In this document: positions 1 to 8,621 of the stretch, piece after piece
How positions within the stretch are numbered: position 1 is the stretch's first letter
Layout of the letters: each line of letters begins with the position of its first letter
Source of the DNA: Breznakibacter xylanolyticus
GTDB lineage: Bacteria > Bacteroidota > Bacteroidia > Bacteroidales > Marinilabiliaceae
Assembly: GCF_003254275.1 (NCBI RefSeq)
Contig: NZ_QKZK01000029.1
Span: forward strand, 1 to 49,463
Length of the DNA stretch: 49,463 nt
Reading direction: 5' to 3'
Notes under the pieces: generated by a model
The model's input: only the letters and a program-made list of their open reading frames with translations
Told to the model about the DNA's origin: nothing
Database searches by the model: none
Translations under genes and position numbers: made by a program

Positions 1-150
1 TGAGACTGAAGAGACGACAAGAACAGATCTAAACGTCTTTCCTCATCTCATCCTCTGTCTCACCGTCTGGCGTCTTCTTATCTTCCCTTAATGATGATGT
101 CAGAGAAGAAGACATCAGACAGACAGATGAAACGACCAGACACATTTGCA
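1..150 (+). repeat. Dispersed repeat family A, copy 1 (partial/rearranged)
   Basis: Intergenic DNA rich in AGAC and GTCT words. Positions 1-82 match the right three quarters of the family A copy at 4521-4640, including an AGATCT centre and a terminal GTCTTCTT. A second left-end-like piece (AGAAGACATCAGACAGAC) follows at about 106-125. The window starts inside the element, so its true left end is not visible. Confidence 0.75.
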
Positions 151-222
151 AACAGAGGTTAAAAATGGGGGGAAATAAAGAAAAATTTCATCTTTTGCCC
201 TCGGCCAGCAAGCAGGAAATAC

Positions 223-230
223 TATTTTTG
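223..230 (+). promoter_or_regulatory. Bacteroidota -7-like element upstream of mdh
   Basis: TATTTTTG fits the TAnnTTTG -7 consensus of the Bacteroidota primary sigma factor. It lies 83 bp before the chosen mdh start. A TTTG at 193-196 is farther upstream than the usual 19-21 bp, so the -33 assignment is uncertain. Confidence 0.4.
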
Positions 231-313
231 TGAGGCTTTGCGGCAGCATGCTCATGGCCGGTTACGCAAGGCTTTATCTCAGAAAAATAGATAACACAAA
301 ACACAATACACTT

Positions 314-1240
314 ATGAAAGTCACCGTAGTAGGAGCCGGAAACGTAGGAGCCACCTGTGCCGATGTGCTGGCCTATCGTGAAATTGTCAACGAAGTGGTT
401 TTGGTCGACATCAAAGAAGGTGTGGCCGAAGGCAAAGCGCTGGACATATTTCAAAAATCTCCCATCACATGTTACGACACCCGCACCGTGGGCGTCACCA
501 ACGATTACGCCCGTACCAAAGATTCGGACGTGGTGGTCATCACCTCGGGCATTCCTCGCAAACCGGGCATGAGCCGCGATGACTTAATTGAAACCAACGC
601 CGGCATCGTGAAAATGGTGACCGAAAACGTGGTAAAATATTCACCCAACGCCATTATCATCATCGTATCGAACCCCTTGGATGTGATGACCTACCAGGCG
701 CACCTCACCTCGGGCTTCCCCCGCAACCGCGTGCTGGGTATGGCCGGCATCCTCGACACGGCGCGCTACCGCGCCTTCCTGGCCGAAGCCCTGGAAGTGT
801 CGCCCAAAGAAATTCAGGCCATGCTGCTGGGCGGTCATGGCGACACCATGGTGCCACTCCCCCGCTACACCACCGTGGGCGGCATCCCGGTGACCGAACT
901 CATTGACGCCGATAAACTCAACGCCATCATCGAACGCACCAAAGTGGGCGGTGGCGAGCTGGTGAAACTCATGGGCACATCGGCCTGGTATGCGCCCGGC
1001 GCTGCTGCCGCGCAAATGGTCGAGGCCATCGTGAAAGATCAACGCCGCGTGGTGCCCGTGTGCATCAAGCTTGAAGGCGAATACGGCATCGACGACTGCT
1101 ACCTGGGCGTGCCCGTGGTATTGGGCAAAAACGGGGTTGAAAAAGTCATCGAACTCAAACTCAACAGCGAGGAGATGGCCCTGATGCAAGAGAGCCGCAA
1201 GCACGTGCGCGAAGTGATGGAAGTGCTCGAAAAGAAATAA
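314..1240 (+). CDS. mdh: Malate dehydrogenase, LDH-like type
   Basis: A 308-residue cytosolic NAD-dependent malate dehydrogenase that interconverts malate and oxaloacetate in the TCA cycle and reductive branch. The Rossmann glycine motif GAGNVG is at residues 7-12 and the NAD-selecting Asp at 32. Substrate arginines are at 82 and 88 (PRKPGMSRDD), with Asn120, Asp148/Arg151 and the catalytic His175 in LLGGHGDT. Arg82 in the active-site loop favours malate over lactate dehydrogenase. The ATG at 314 is chosen because the Rossmann fold starts there; the upstream in-frame extension has no homology-like content. A strong hairpin terminator follows within 25 bp, and the gene appears monocistronic. 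Confidence 0.95.
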   Translation: MKVTVVGAGNVGATCADVLAYREIVNEVVLVDIKEGVAEGKALDIFQKSPITCYDTRTVGVTNDYARTKDSDVVVITSGIPRKPGMSRDDLIETNAGIVKMVTENVVKYSPNAIIIIVSNPLDVMTYQAHLTSGFPRNRVLGMAGILDTARYRAFLAEALEVSPKEIQAMLLGGHGDTMVPLPRYTTVGGIPVTELIDADKLNAIIERTKVGGGELVKLMGTSAWYAPGAAAAQMVEAIVKDQRRVVPVCIKLEGEYGIDDCYLGVPVVLGKNGVEKVIELKLNSEEMALMQESRKHVREVMEVLEKK

Positions 1241-1262
1241 CCCCTACGGGGGATGTAACATG

Positions 1263-1295
1263 AAAAAAGCTGTCCGATGAGGGCAGCTTTTTTTG
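1263..1295 (+). terminator. Rho-independent terminator of mdh, probably bidirectional
   Basis: The arms AAAAAAGCTG and CAGCTTTTTT form a stem around a short loop, with a T run after it. The A run on the other side makes it usable on the minus strand too, as the end of the convergent permease gene. Confidence 0.85.
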
Positions 1296-1340
1296 TTTTA
1301 TGGCAGGGGAATGATTGCCATTTAAACATGGTCACTCGGA

Positions 1341-1458
1341 AAAAGACAAGAAGAATTTTAGACTTCAGACTGACAGATTAGACTTAAGAGACGAAGAGAA
1401 CGGATCTGAAAAACTTTCCTCATCTTATCCTCTGTCTCAACGTCTGGCATCTTCTTCA
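1341..1458 (+). repeat. Dispersed repeat family A, copy 2
   Basis: An intergenic element between the convergent mdh and permease genes. It starts AAAGACAAGAAGA and ends near TCTGGCATCTTCTT, so its ends are roughly complementary. The interior has the family's AGAC-rich left half and GTCT-rich right half around a GGATCT centre. It aligns along its whole length with the copy at 4521-4640. Confidence 0.8.
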
Positions 1459-1480
1459 CTTGAAAAGTCCTCACACCCCC

Positions 1481-2632
1481 TCAACTCTCGGGCGGCAGGC
1501 GCATGGACGTCACCGGCTGCTCGTGCGAATCAACAATCAGGGGGCGGTCGTCCTTGCCCACGTGAAGGACAAACTTTTTGTAGAACGAGATGAGCACCGT
1601 GGTGAGCGGCAAGGCCAAAAACAAACCAATGATGCCCAGCAAACTGCCCCACACCGACAGGGCAAGTAACAGAATGGCGGGGTTCAAATTGTAAGCTTTG
1701 CCCATGATGCGGGGCACCAGCACCAAATCCTGTATGAGCTGCACCACCGAAATGACCAGCAGCACCAAAAACGCCTCGTGCCAAAAGCCGGTGCCGGCCT
1801 CCAGCGCCTTGAGCAAAGCCAGCAACAACGCCGGAATAATCCCCAACAATTGCAAATAGGGAATCAGATTGAGCAGCCCGATAAACATCCCGATCACAAA
1901 CGGGATGGGCAGCCCGATGATGGTAAAACCAATGGAAAACAGCACCCCCACAATGAGGGCAATGAGCCCCTGAAGGCGAAAATAGGTGTTCATGCCATCC
2001 TTCATGTCGCCCACCACCTCCATGGCCAGGCTGCGATATTTCTCAGGCACAAAGCCGGGCCACTGACTCTCGAACCTGTCGAAATCGAGCAACAAAAACA
2101 CCACATACAGCAACACAATCATCATCCCCAGCAGCATCGACATCACATGAAACGACCCGGAGATGAAAGTCCACATCTTAGACGATATCTTTTGCAAGAT
2201 GGGGCCAAAGTTCTCGGGATTGAAATAATCCATCACGTTGTAATCGCGCAAAAAGTCGCGCAGCTGCGTGTCGATGCTGGGCGGCAACATGGCTTTGTAG
2301 TCGATGTCCTCTACATAAATGCGAATCAGGTTGGCCATGCGCACCATCTCACGCGCAAACACCGGCGCCATCCAATAGACAATGCCCCCAATAACACCAA
2401 AGATGAGCAACAGGGTGATGATGACGGCAAACATGCGCTTGCGCAGATGCAACACCCGCTGGATGGACTTGACCAACGGGTTGATCAGATACACCAAAAA
2501 CAGGGCGATGATGAAGGGCAGCAACACGCTGCTGAGGTAACGTACCAACAACAACAAGGCAGCAATGGTCAGGGCCGTAATGGCCATGCGCACGGCCCGG
2601 TCGAAGGTATAAGGCTGACGAGGTGGGATCAT
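1481..2632 (-). CDS. PerM/AI-2E family membrane permease
   Basis: A 383-residue multi-pass inner-membrane protein of the PerM (UPF0118, AI-2E transporter) family. Hydrophobic pairs lie near residues 15-55 and 60-80. A soluble stretch follows at about 85-190, then a C-terminal block of about five helices with the family-typical GLPIPFVIGMFIGLLNLIPY segment. Members have been proposed as autoinducer-2 exporters, Na+/H+ antiporters or general exporters, and the substrate cannot be read from sequence. The ATG at 2632 is preferred over an in-frame ATG 63 bp upstream because family proteins begin with a short hydrophilic head before the first helix. A 14-bp palindrome lies directly upstream. Confidence 0.85.
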   Translation of the reverse strand: MIPPRQPYTFDRAVRMAITALTIAALLLLVRYLSSVLLPFIIALFLVYLINPLVKSIQRVLHLRKRMFAVIITLLLIFGVIGGIVYWMAPVFAREMVRMANLIRIYVEDIDYKAMLPPSIDTQLRDFLRDYNVMDYFNPENFGPILQKISSKMWTFISGSFHVMSMLLGMMIVLLYVVFLLLDFDRFESQWPGFVPEKYRSLAMEVVGDMKDGMNTYFRLQGLIALIVGVLFSIGFTIIGLPIPFVIGMFIGLLNLIPYLQLLGIIPALLLALLKALEAGTGFWHEAFLVLLVISVVQLIQDLVLVPRIMGKAYNLNPAILLLALSVWGSLLGIIGLFLALPLTTVLISFYKKFVLHVGKDDRPLIVDSHEQPVTSMRLPPES

Positions 2633-2646
2633 ATACAATATTGTAT
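2633..2646. promoter_or_regulatory. 14-bp perfect palindrome next to the permease start
   Basis: ATACAATATTGTAT reads the same on both strands and touches the permease start codon. It could be an operator or a chance AT-rich palindrome. No other copy was noticed. Confidence 0.25.
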
Positions 2647-2732
2647 GAAGGGTCAACAATGGTTTACGCTTGCAAGTTAAAGCGATTTGCCACAAAAGTC
2701 ACGGCCGGGCCGCACTTTTATTTAGACAAGTA

Positions 2733-2922
2733 AAAAGCCCCCTATATCCCCCAAAGGGGGACTTACAGAGCACTGTGTCGTGAATTACTTTGCTTGATGT
2801 ACTCTCTTGCACTTTTGCACTCCCGCATTCTTGCACTTTTACACTTTTACACTTTTGCACTTTTGCAATTTTGCACTCTCTTCCTTTGCCACTTTGCCAC
2901 TCTCTTCCTCAGGCACTCTCCT
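2733..2922 (+). repeat. Dispersed repeat family B, copy 1
   Basis: This starts with AAGCCCCCT, then the hairpin CCCCCAAAGGGGG, then ACTTACAGAGCACTGTGTCG, a TGAATTACTTTG block, and a tail of short units such as GCACTTTTGCACTTTT and TTTGCCACTTTGCCAC. The whole arrangement recurs at 42702-42855 and 44294-44412, and inverted at 40979-41184. It fills most of the gap between the divergent permease and beta-helix lipoprotein genes. Small open frames inside it are repeat artefacts. Confidence 0.85.
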
Positions 2923-3010
2923 CATCCACATACCAAAACAAAAGGAATGACGTTTCAAATAAATGTGATAATTTTAACAACTGATTTTCATCATCCTTAC
3001 CCCCATCAAC

Positions 3011-4480
3011 ATGCACAGCACCGCCTCGTTACGCACCATCACACTTCACACCCGGCACATCATGTGGCTGGCGATGGCTGCACTGACATCCATCCTGACC
3101 TTCAGCGCCTGCGAACGCGACTACACCTACCGGGGCGGCTCGGAAGGACTGCAATTCTCAACCGACACGCTCACCTTCGACACCGTTTTCACCGCCGTGG
3201 GATCGGCCACCCGCCAGTTTAAACTCTACAATCCCTACGAAGAAGACATGACCATCGACGCCATTGCCCTGGCCGGTGGCGACAACTCGAGCTTCCGCAT
3301 CAACATCAACGGCATCGCCACCCACCAGCTCGCCGATGTGCGCCTGCGCAGCCGCGACAGCCTATACATTTTCGTCGAAGTAACCGTCGACCCGCTGGGC
3401 GTGAACAACCCCGTGGTGATGCTCGACTCGGTGCTGTTCATCACCCAACACCTCACACAGGCCGTCAAGCTCATTGCCTACGGGCAGGATGTGACCGTAT
3501 TGCGCCAGGCACGGCTTGGCTCGCAAACCCTCACGGCCGACAAGCCTTATTTGATTTACGATTATGTGGTGATTGATTCGCTCCGGCAGGTGACTGTCGA
3601 TGCCGGTGCCCGAATCCACTTCCACAACAACGCCAGCATGATTGTCAAAGGCTCACTCGTGGTCAATGGCACCGTAGAAGCCCCCGTGACTTTTGAGGGC
3701 GACCGATTGGAGAAGGATTATGATGACATCCCCGGCCAGTGGGGTTTCATCCACTTTTTCCCGGGCAGCAAAAACAACCGCATCGACCATGCCATCATTA
3801 AAAACGGCGTCATCGGCATTCAGGCCGACTCCATCGGATTGGGGCACGATGCCCCCCTGGAGCTTGCCAACTGCCGCTTTGAGCACATATCGTCGGTGGG
3901 TCTGCTCACCGAAAATTCCTCCGTCCTGGCCTACAACTGCCTGTTTGCCGATTGCGGACTCCACTCGGTGGCTCTTACCGTGGGCGGCAGCTACGAGTTT
4001 TACCACTGCACCATTGCCAACTTCTTTCCCAACTACGGCCAACCACGCACCTCGGCCGCCTTGTTCATCAACAACTACTACCGCAACAGCAGCGGCAACA
4101 ACGTCATTGTGCCTGTCACCAAAACGGTGTTTGCCAACTGCATCATCACCGGCAGCCATGGCACCGAACTGGCCTTCGACCTCAAAAGCGACCAGGAGAC
4201 CGAAACGGCCGACTACCGCTTTGAACACTGCCTCATTAAAGCCGACAGCCGCATGGAGGAACTCAACGATGTGAATCATTTTCGCAACATCATCCTTAAC
4301 CAAAACCCCATGTTCAAAAACACTAAAGCATACGATTACCGCCTCGACACCCTCTCGGTGGCCAAAGACATCGGCAGCGCCATCTATGCCCAGCCCTATC
4401 CCACCGATGCCGACGGCAACAAACGCCTTGTGGACGACAACCCCGACCTGGGCGCCTATGAGCGCGTTGAAGCGGAATGA
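3011..4480 (+). CDS. Right-handed beta-helix lipoprotein
   Basis: A 489-residue predicted lipoprotein. A hydrophobic signal segment ends in the lipobox-like LTFSAC, giving an acylated Cys near residue 34. About 150 residues follow with an immunoglobulin-like flavour (CERDYTYRGGSEGLQFS onward). Residues from about 190 to 430 read as stacked beta-helix turns of the pectate-lyase/right-handed parallel type (for example NNASMIVKGSLVVNGTVEA, then repeated N-x-I/F-x-N turns). Such surface proteins may bind or cleave polysaccharides, but no catalytic motif is recognised here. ATG 3062, 51 bp downstream, would give a tighter signal peptide and is a real alternative start. It appears monocistronic, with repeat elements on both sides. 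Confidence 0.75.
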   Translation: MHSTASLRTITLHTRHIMWLAMAALTSILTFSACERDYTYRGGSEGLQFSTDTLTFDTVFTAVGSATRQFKLYNPYEEDMTIDAIALAGGDNSSFRININGIATHQLADVRLRSRDSLYIFVEVTVDPLGVNNPVVMLDSVLFITQHLTQAVKLIAYGQDVTVLRQARLGSQTLTADKPYLIYDYVVIDSLRQVTVDAGARIHFHNNASMIVKGSLVVNGTVEAPVTFEGDRLEKDYDDIPGQWGFIHFFPGSKNNRIDHAIIKNGVIGIQADSIGLGHDAPLELANCRFEHISSVGLLTENSSVLAYNCLFADCGLHSVALTVGGSYEFYHCTIANFFPNYGQPRTSAALFINNYYRNSSGNNVIVPVTKTVFANCIITGSHGTELAFDLKSDQETETADYRFEHCLIKADSRMEELNDVNHFRNIILNQNPMFKNTKAYDYRLDTLSVAKDIGSAIYAQPYPTDADGNKRLVDDNPDLGAYERVEAE

Positions 4481-4520
4481 AATGTCGCATTTCAATGTCG
4501 TTGAGTGAGTGACAATAGAA

Positions 4521-4640
4521 TAAAAGACAAGAAGACTTTTAGACATCAGACAGACAGATTAGACTGAAGAGACGAAGAGAACAGATCTAAACGTCTTTCC
4601 TCATCTCATCATCTGTCTCATCGTCTTACGTCTTCTTTTC
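4521..4640 (+). repeat. Dispersed repeat family A, copy 3 (best full-length example)
   Basis: About 120 bp running from AAAGACAAGAAGACTTTT to TACGTCTTCTTTTC, with near-complementary ends (CAAGAAGAC against GTCTTCTT) and a central AGATCT. The left half is built of AGAC words and the right half of GTCT words, so the element can fold as one long imperfect hairpin. It is followed directly by a family C element. Confidence 0.85.
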
Positions 4641-4677
4641 TTAACTTAACGACATTGGGTTGAGAAAACGATACCTT

Positions 4678-4816
4678 GTGTTCAAATAAAAAAAAAGCAG
4701 ATCACTCAGCGTAAACTCATCTTCCCTGGCGTATCCAACAAAGAACTGACACTGAGTTGCAGTGAGAGAAGATGAGAACCAGTGAGGAGAAGAAACTTCA
4801 GCGTCACTCAGTAAAA
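4678..4816 (+). repeat. Dispersed repeat family C, copy 1
   Basis: It aligns with 42126-42245. A 29-bp block is identical (4752-4780 here, 42177-42205 there). Flanks are similar: GTGTTCAAATAAA against GTGCTTGAATAAA on the left, GAGGAGAAGAAACTTCAG against GAGGAGAGGAAACCTCAG on the right. In both places family C comes right after a family A copy. Confidence 0.8.
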
Positions 4817-4927
4817 GAGTCATCTGCCTTTGAATTTCAACACGAGGCGTTACAAATTAACTCAGCGCCTTTGCCTCAGCGGTTATTCTTACGCTTCGTT
4901 TTTTCTCATTTAAAAATACACCTTCCT

Positions 4928-5932
4928 TTGAAAACCTCCCACCGCATCATCCCCTTTCGCGCAATCCTCATAGCTGCGATCATGTGCCTGTTCACGGGGT
5001 CACTCGTGGCGCAGGCGCCCTTTTCTGTAATGTTTTACAACACCGAAAACCTCTTTGACCCCTGGGACGACACCACCTCGACGGGCGACAACGAGTACCT
5101 GCCCGATTCGCCTCGCCATTGGAATTTTGGACGATACAAAACCAAGCTCCATCACATTGCCAAAACCATCGTGGCCGCCGGACAATGGGAACCGCCAACC
5201 CTGGTGGGCTTGTGCGAAGTTGAAAACGCGACGGTGCTCAAGCACCTCATCGGCTGGACGGGACTCTCGGAAATCAACTACCGGTTTGTGCACTTCGACT
5301 CGCCCGACGGGCGCGGCATTGACGTGGCGCTGCTCTACCGCCACGACCGCTTCACGCCCATTGAATCGCACCCCGTAAAGGTCAACCTGCCCGATGGCAA
5401 GCCCACGCGCGACATTTTATTGGTCAAAGGAATTGTCGATGGCACCGACACGCTGTGGGTGATGGTCAACCACTGGCCATCGCGCTTTGGAGGTGCCGAA
5501 GCATCGGCTCACAAACGCATTGCGGCAGCCAACAGGGCGCTGGCATTGCACGACTCCATCACGGCCATTCATCCCCGCGCCTACATCCTGATGATGGGCG
5601 ATTTCAACGACTCGCCTGCCGACTCGAGCCTGCAACGGCTCTCGCAATCGGCATTTTTCAACTTATACGACATTCAGGAAAACAAACAGCAGGGCACCAA
5701 CAAATACCGTCAGCATTGGGAAACCATCGACCAGATGCTCATCACCCCCGCCATGCGCGAGGGCATGCAACACATTCACTACCGGGTGGCCGACCTCCCC
5801 TTTTTACTCATTGACGACGAAACCTACATGGGCAAAAAACTGCATCGCACCTACATCGGCCCCCGATACCAGGGCGGATTCAGCGATCACCTGCCGGTCA
5901 TCGGCACCTTTTCACCCCGCACCGGGGAGTGA
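4928..5932 (+). CDS. Secreted endonuclease/exonuclease/phosphatase family protein
   Basis: About 334 residues of the DNase I-like EEP fold: a Mg-dependent hydrolase of phosphodiesters or phosphomonoesters, probably periplasmic or secreted. Motifs in order are FYNTENLFDP (metal-binding Asn/Glu), LCEVEN (catalytic Glu), NHWPSRFGG, MMGDFNDSP (Asp/Asn metal and phosphate site) and a C-terminal SDHLPVIG with the catalytic Asp-His. The open frame reaches back to ATG 4772, but that part lies in the family C repeat. The TTG at 4928 gives a clean signal peptide (KTSHRIIPFRAILIAAIMCL, then a cut after VAQA) behind an A-rich TAAAAATA leader. ATG 4982 is the other option. The 3' end overlaps the convergent methyltransferase gene by 21 bp. 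Confidence 0.8.
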   Translation: MKTSHRIIPFRAILIAAIMCLFTGSLVAQAPFSVMFYNTENLFDPWDDTTSTGDNEYLPDSPRHWNFGRYKTKLHHIAKTIVAAGQWEPPTLVGLCEVENATVLKHLIGWTGLSEINYRFVHFDSPDGRGIDVALLYRHDRFTPIESHPVKVNLPDGKPTRDILLVKGIVDGTDTLWVMVNHWPSRFGGAEASAHKRIAAANRALALHDSITAIHPRAYILMMGDFNDSPADSSLQRLSQSAFFNLYDIQENKQQGTNKYRQHWETIDQMLITPAMREGMQHIHYRVADLPFLLIDDETYMGKKLHRTYIGPRYQGGFSDHLPVIGTFSPRTGE

Positions 5933-6436
5933 CATCTGGCGATACCACTCAAACACGGCCACAGCAGCGGCATGCGACACGTTCATCGACTTCACCGTCC
6001 CCGGCATGGGAATGTGCACGGCCATGGCACAACGGCTCAACACATCGGCCGGCAAACCGTCCTGCTCGTTGCCCACCATGAGCGCCATTTTGTCAGGCAA
6101 TGCCGAGAAGTATAAATTGCCCGATCCCGGCGAAGTCTCCAACGCCACCGTTACCATGCCATCGGCCAAATGGGTCCACACCTCATCGGGTGTGACCAGC
6201 AACACACTTAATTGCTGGAGGGCAGCTCCGGCCACCCGTTCGTATTTGTAACGCTTGTAATTGACCCCGTCGGGTTGTACCACCAGCACACGCGAAGCAC
6301 CCACATTGGCCGCCGTGCGGATGATGCTCCCCACGTTTTCGGGCGTCTTGAGCTGCCAGGCCACCACCACGAGTTCGCTCCCGGGAACAGGGGCGTAGGT
6401 GGTCAGCGCGAAAAAACCATTGGCTTGGGTTGTCAT
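5912..6436 (-). CDS. TrmH/SpoU family RNA 2'-O-methyltransferase
   Basis: A 174-residue SpoU-type (SPOUT) methyltransferase without an N-terminal substrate-binding extension. The three knot motifs are visible: NVGSIIRTAANVGA (Asn and the catalytic Arg) near residue 34, MVGNEQDGLP in the middle, and IPMPGTVKSMNVSHAAAVAV near the C-terminus for SAM binding. It probably methylates a ribose in tRNA or rRNA; the target nucleotide cannot be read from sequence. It sits 18 bp downstream of cca on the same strand, so the two probably form an RNA-maturation operon. Confidence 0.88.
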   Translation of the reverse strand: MTTQANGFFALTTYAPVPGSELVVVAWQLKTPENVGSIIRTAANVGASRVLVVQPDGVNYKRYKYERVAGAALQQLSVLLVTPDEVWTHLADGMVTVALETSPGSGNLYFSALPDKMALMVGNEQDGLPADVLSRCAMAVHIPMPGTVKSMNVSHAAAVAVFEWYRQMSLPGAG

Positions 6437-6454
6437 GCAGGAGGATTGAATCGG

Positions 6455-7912
6455 TTATTTCTTCTCGACGCCCAGCTCAGCGGCTGTTTTGAGCATAAAT
6501 GCCCAGGCTTGTTCGCGGTCGTTTTCGATGATGCCGTCGAGAATGGCATCTTTGATGGCCGTTTTGAGCAGCCCGATTTCACGACAAGGTGGCAGTGCAA
6601 AATGCGCCATGATTTCCTCGCCCGACACAGGTGGCTGAAAATTGCGCACCTTGTCTTTCTCCTCAATCTCGCGCAACTTGCGCCGCACCACCTTGAAGTT
6701 TCGGAGGAACTTTTTCACCTTATCCTCGTTTTTCGAGGTGATGTCGGCCTCGCACAGGGTCATGAGCGCGTCAATGTCATCGCCGGCCTCAAACAACAAA
6801 CGGCGCACGGCCGAGTCAGTCACCACCTCCTCGCTCAGCACAATGGGGCGCATGTGCAGTCCCACCAGCTTTTGCACAAACTTCATCTTCTCGTTGAGGG
6901 GCAGTTTGAGGCGCTTAAAAATGTCGGGCACCATTTTCTCTCCCACGAAATTATGCGAGTGAAACGTCCATCCCAGCTTGGGATCGTAGCGTTTGGTGCG
7001 CGGCTTGGCGATGTCGTGCAACAAGGCGGCCCACCGCAGCCACAGGTCGTCGCTGTGAGGCGCCAGTTGATCGAGCACCGCAAGCGTATGATAAAAGTTG
7101 TCTTTATGAGCACGCCCATTCACCGAATCAACGCCTTTGAGAGCCTGCAATTCAGGGAAGATGATGGCCAGCAGGCCGGTCTTTTCGAGCAATTTGAAGC
7201 CAATGGAAGGCCGGGGAGCCATCACGATCTTGTTCATTTCGTCGATAATGCGCTCGCGCGAGATGATGTGAATGCGCTCCTTGTTGCGGGCGATGGCCTC
7301 GAAGGTGGCCTCCTCGATATGAAATCCCAGCTGCGTGGCAAACCGGATGCCCCGCATCATGCGTAGCGGATCGTCCGAAAAGGTGATGTCGGGATCGAGC
7401 GGGGTGCGGATGATTTGGTTGTCGAGATCCTCTTTGCCGCCAAAGGGATCGAGCAACTGACCAAAGTTGTGCTTGTTGAGCCCCAGCGCCAGCGCATTGA
7501 TGGTGAAATCACGACGATTCTGGTCGTCTTCCAGTGAGCCGGGCGCCACATCGGGCTTGCGCGAATCGGGCGAATAGGATTCTTTGCGTGCCCCCACAAA
7601 CTCGATTTCGGTATCGCGATGACGAATCATGGCCGTTCCAAAGGTTTTAAATACGTTCACACGCAAGCCACCCATGCGCTGCGCCACCCTTTCGGCCAGT
7701 TCAATACCGCTGCCAATCACCACAATGTCGATGTCCTTGGAGGGGCGATTGAGAAACAAGTCGCGCACGAAACCGCCAATCACATAGGCTTCCACATTCA
7801 TCTCGTCGGCCAGCTGCGAGGCGGTTTTAAATACAGGATGTTTAAGATGTTCCTTCACGTTTTGCAGGAATTGTATGATGACAGGGCACCGGAAACTGAC
7901 ACAATGTCTCAT
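6455..7912 (-). CDS. cca: CCA tRNA nucleotidyltransferase with HD domain
   Basis: A 485-residue class II tRNA nucleotidyltransferase that adds or repairs the 3' CCA end of tRNAs. The signature GGFVRD is at residues 46-51, followed by the metal-binding DID at 60-62 and the ERI(I/H) and RRDFTINALA segments. A C-terminal half holds an HD phosphohydrolase motif (LLHDIAKP), as in many bacterial enzymes. Length is usual for the HD-containing form. The ATG at 7912 is used; a GTG 54 bp downstream (VKEHLKHPVF) is possible and closer to the conserved region. The one tRNA in this window does not encode CCA, consistent with a need for the enzyme. Confidence 0.93.
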   Translation of the reverse strand: MRHCVSFRCPVIIQFLQNVKEHLKHPVFKTASQLADEMNVEAYVIGGFVRDLFLNRPSKDIDIVVIGSGIELAERVAQRMGGLRVNVFKTFGTAMIRHRDTEIEFVGARKESYSPDSRKPDVAPGSLEDDQNRRDFTINALALGLNKHNFGQLLDPFGGKEDLDNQIIRTPLDPDITFSDDPLRMMRGIRFATQLGFHIEEATFEAIARNKERIHIISRERIIDEMNKIVMAPRPSIGFKLLEKTGLLAIIFPELQALKGVDSVNGRAHKDNFYHTLAVLDQLAPHSDDLWLRWAALLHDIAKPRTKRYDPKLGWTFHSHNFVGEKMVPDIFKRLKLPLNEKMKFVQKLVGLHMRPIVLSEEVVTDSAVRRLLFEAGDDIDALMTLCEADITSKNEDKVKKFLRNFKVVRRKLREIEEKDKVRNFQPPVSGEEIMAHFALPPCREIGLLKTAIKDAILDGIIENDREQAWAFMLKTAAELGVEKK

Positions 7913-8093
7913 TCAGACAACAAGACAATAGACGAACAAGGGGTCAAACCACCTGGACATAAAACAGAACGGAGCCCGAGATTGTTAATTATTTAAGCCT
8001 GCAAAAATACAATTTTAAATGGTCTGCCACCGATTTGGAAAAGAAAGCTTGCATTGGCACACGATTTGATATTGTCACATCTAAAAATCTACA

Positions 8094-8101
8094 TATATTT
8101 G
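8094..8101 (+). promoter_or_regulatory. -7-like element upstream of thioredoxin 1
   Basis: TATATTTG matches TAnnTTTG exactly and lies 68 bp upstream of the thioredoxin ATG, in AT-rich DNA. No well-spaced -33 TTTG is obvious. Confidence 0.45.
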
Positions 8102-8169
8102 TATAACCAAATTCAAACATTCCCGTATCAGCAATCATTCAAACCCGAAACAATTTAAAACACAATAAA

Positions 8170-8529
8170 ATGGTACAACATTTAACAGCTGAAACCTTCA
8201 AGGCCAAGGTATTCAACTACGACAAGAACCAACAGTGGGTATTTGAAGGCGAGCGCCCCTGCATGATTGACTTTTATGCCGACTGGTGTGGGCCCTGCAA
8301 AATGGTGGCTCCACTGCTCGAAGAACTCAGCAAAGAGTACGACGGCAAAATTGACATCTACAAAGTCAACACCGAGGACGAGCGCGAACTGGCGGGCGTG
8401 TTTGGCATTCAAAGCATTCCATCGCTGCTGTTCGTTCCCAAAGAAGGTCAGCCACAAATGGCCATGGGCGCGCTGCCCAAGGAGTCGTTTGTGAAAGCCA
8501 TCAAAGAGGTACTGGGAGTTGAGAAATAA
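8170..8529 (+). CDS. trxA: Thioredoxin (cytosolic)
   Basis: A 119-residue single-domain thioredoxin that reduces protein disulfides using electrons from thioredoxin reductase. The active site is W39-C40-G41-P42-C43-K44 and the cis-proline is in SIPSLL near residue 84. No signal peptide is visible, so it should be cytosolic. The N-terminal part (LTAETFKAKVFNYDKNQQW) is nearly the same as the start of the mature lipoprotein thioredoxin encoded 114 bp downstream. The two look like a tandem duplication with different cellular locations. Confidence 0.93.
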   Translation: MVQHLTAETFKAKVFNYDKNQQWVFEGERPCMIDFYADWCGPCKMVAPLLEELSKEYDGKIDIYKVNTEDERELAGVFGIQSIPSLLFVPKEGQPQMAMGALPKESFVKAIKEVLGVEK

Positions 8530-8621
8530 TCATTCCCGACACTCCGTCCTCATCGCCCGGCAATGCCATGGTTCGATCCCTCTTTAACATTTCCCCTTCG
8601 GGGATGCATAACAATTTTGAC

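Noticed and set aside
2790-3222. Two small plus-strand frames between the permease and the lipoprotein
   Set aside because: They translate the family B tail (repeated Phe/Cys/Thr/Leu/His words) and then an out-of-frame part of the lipoprotein gene.
6212-7366. Long plus-strand open frame of 384 codons opposite cca
   Set aside because: It is the complement of a clear CCA-adding enzyme, has His/Gln-rich composition typical of antisense shadows and shows no family motif.
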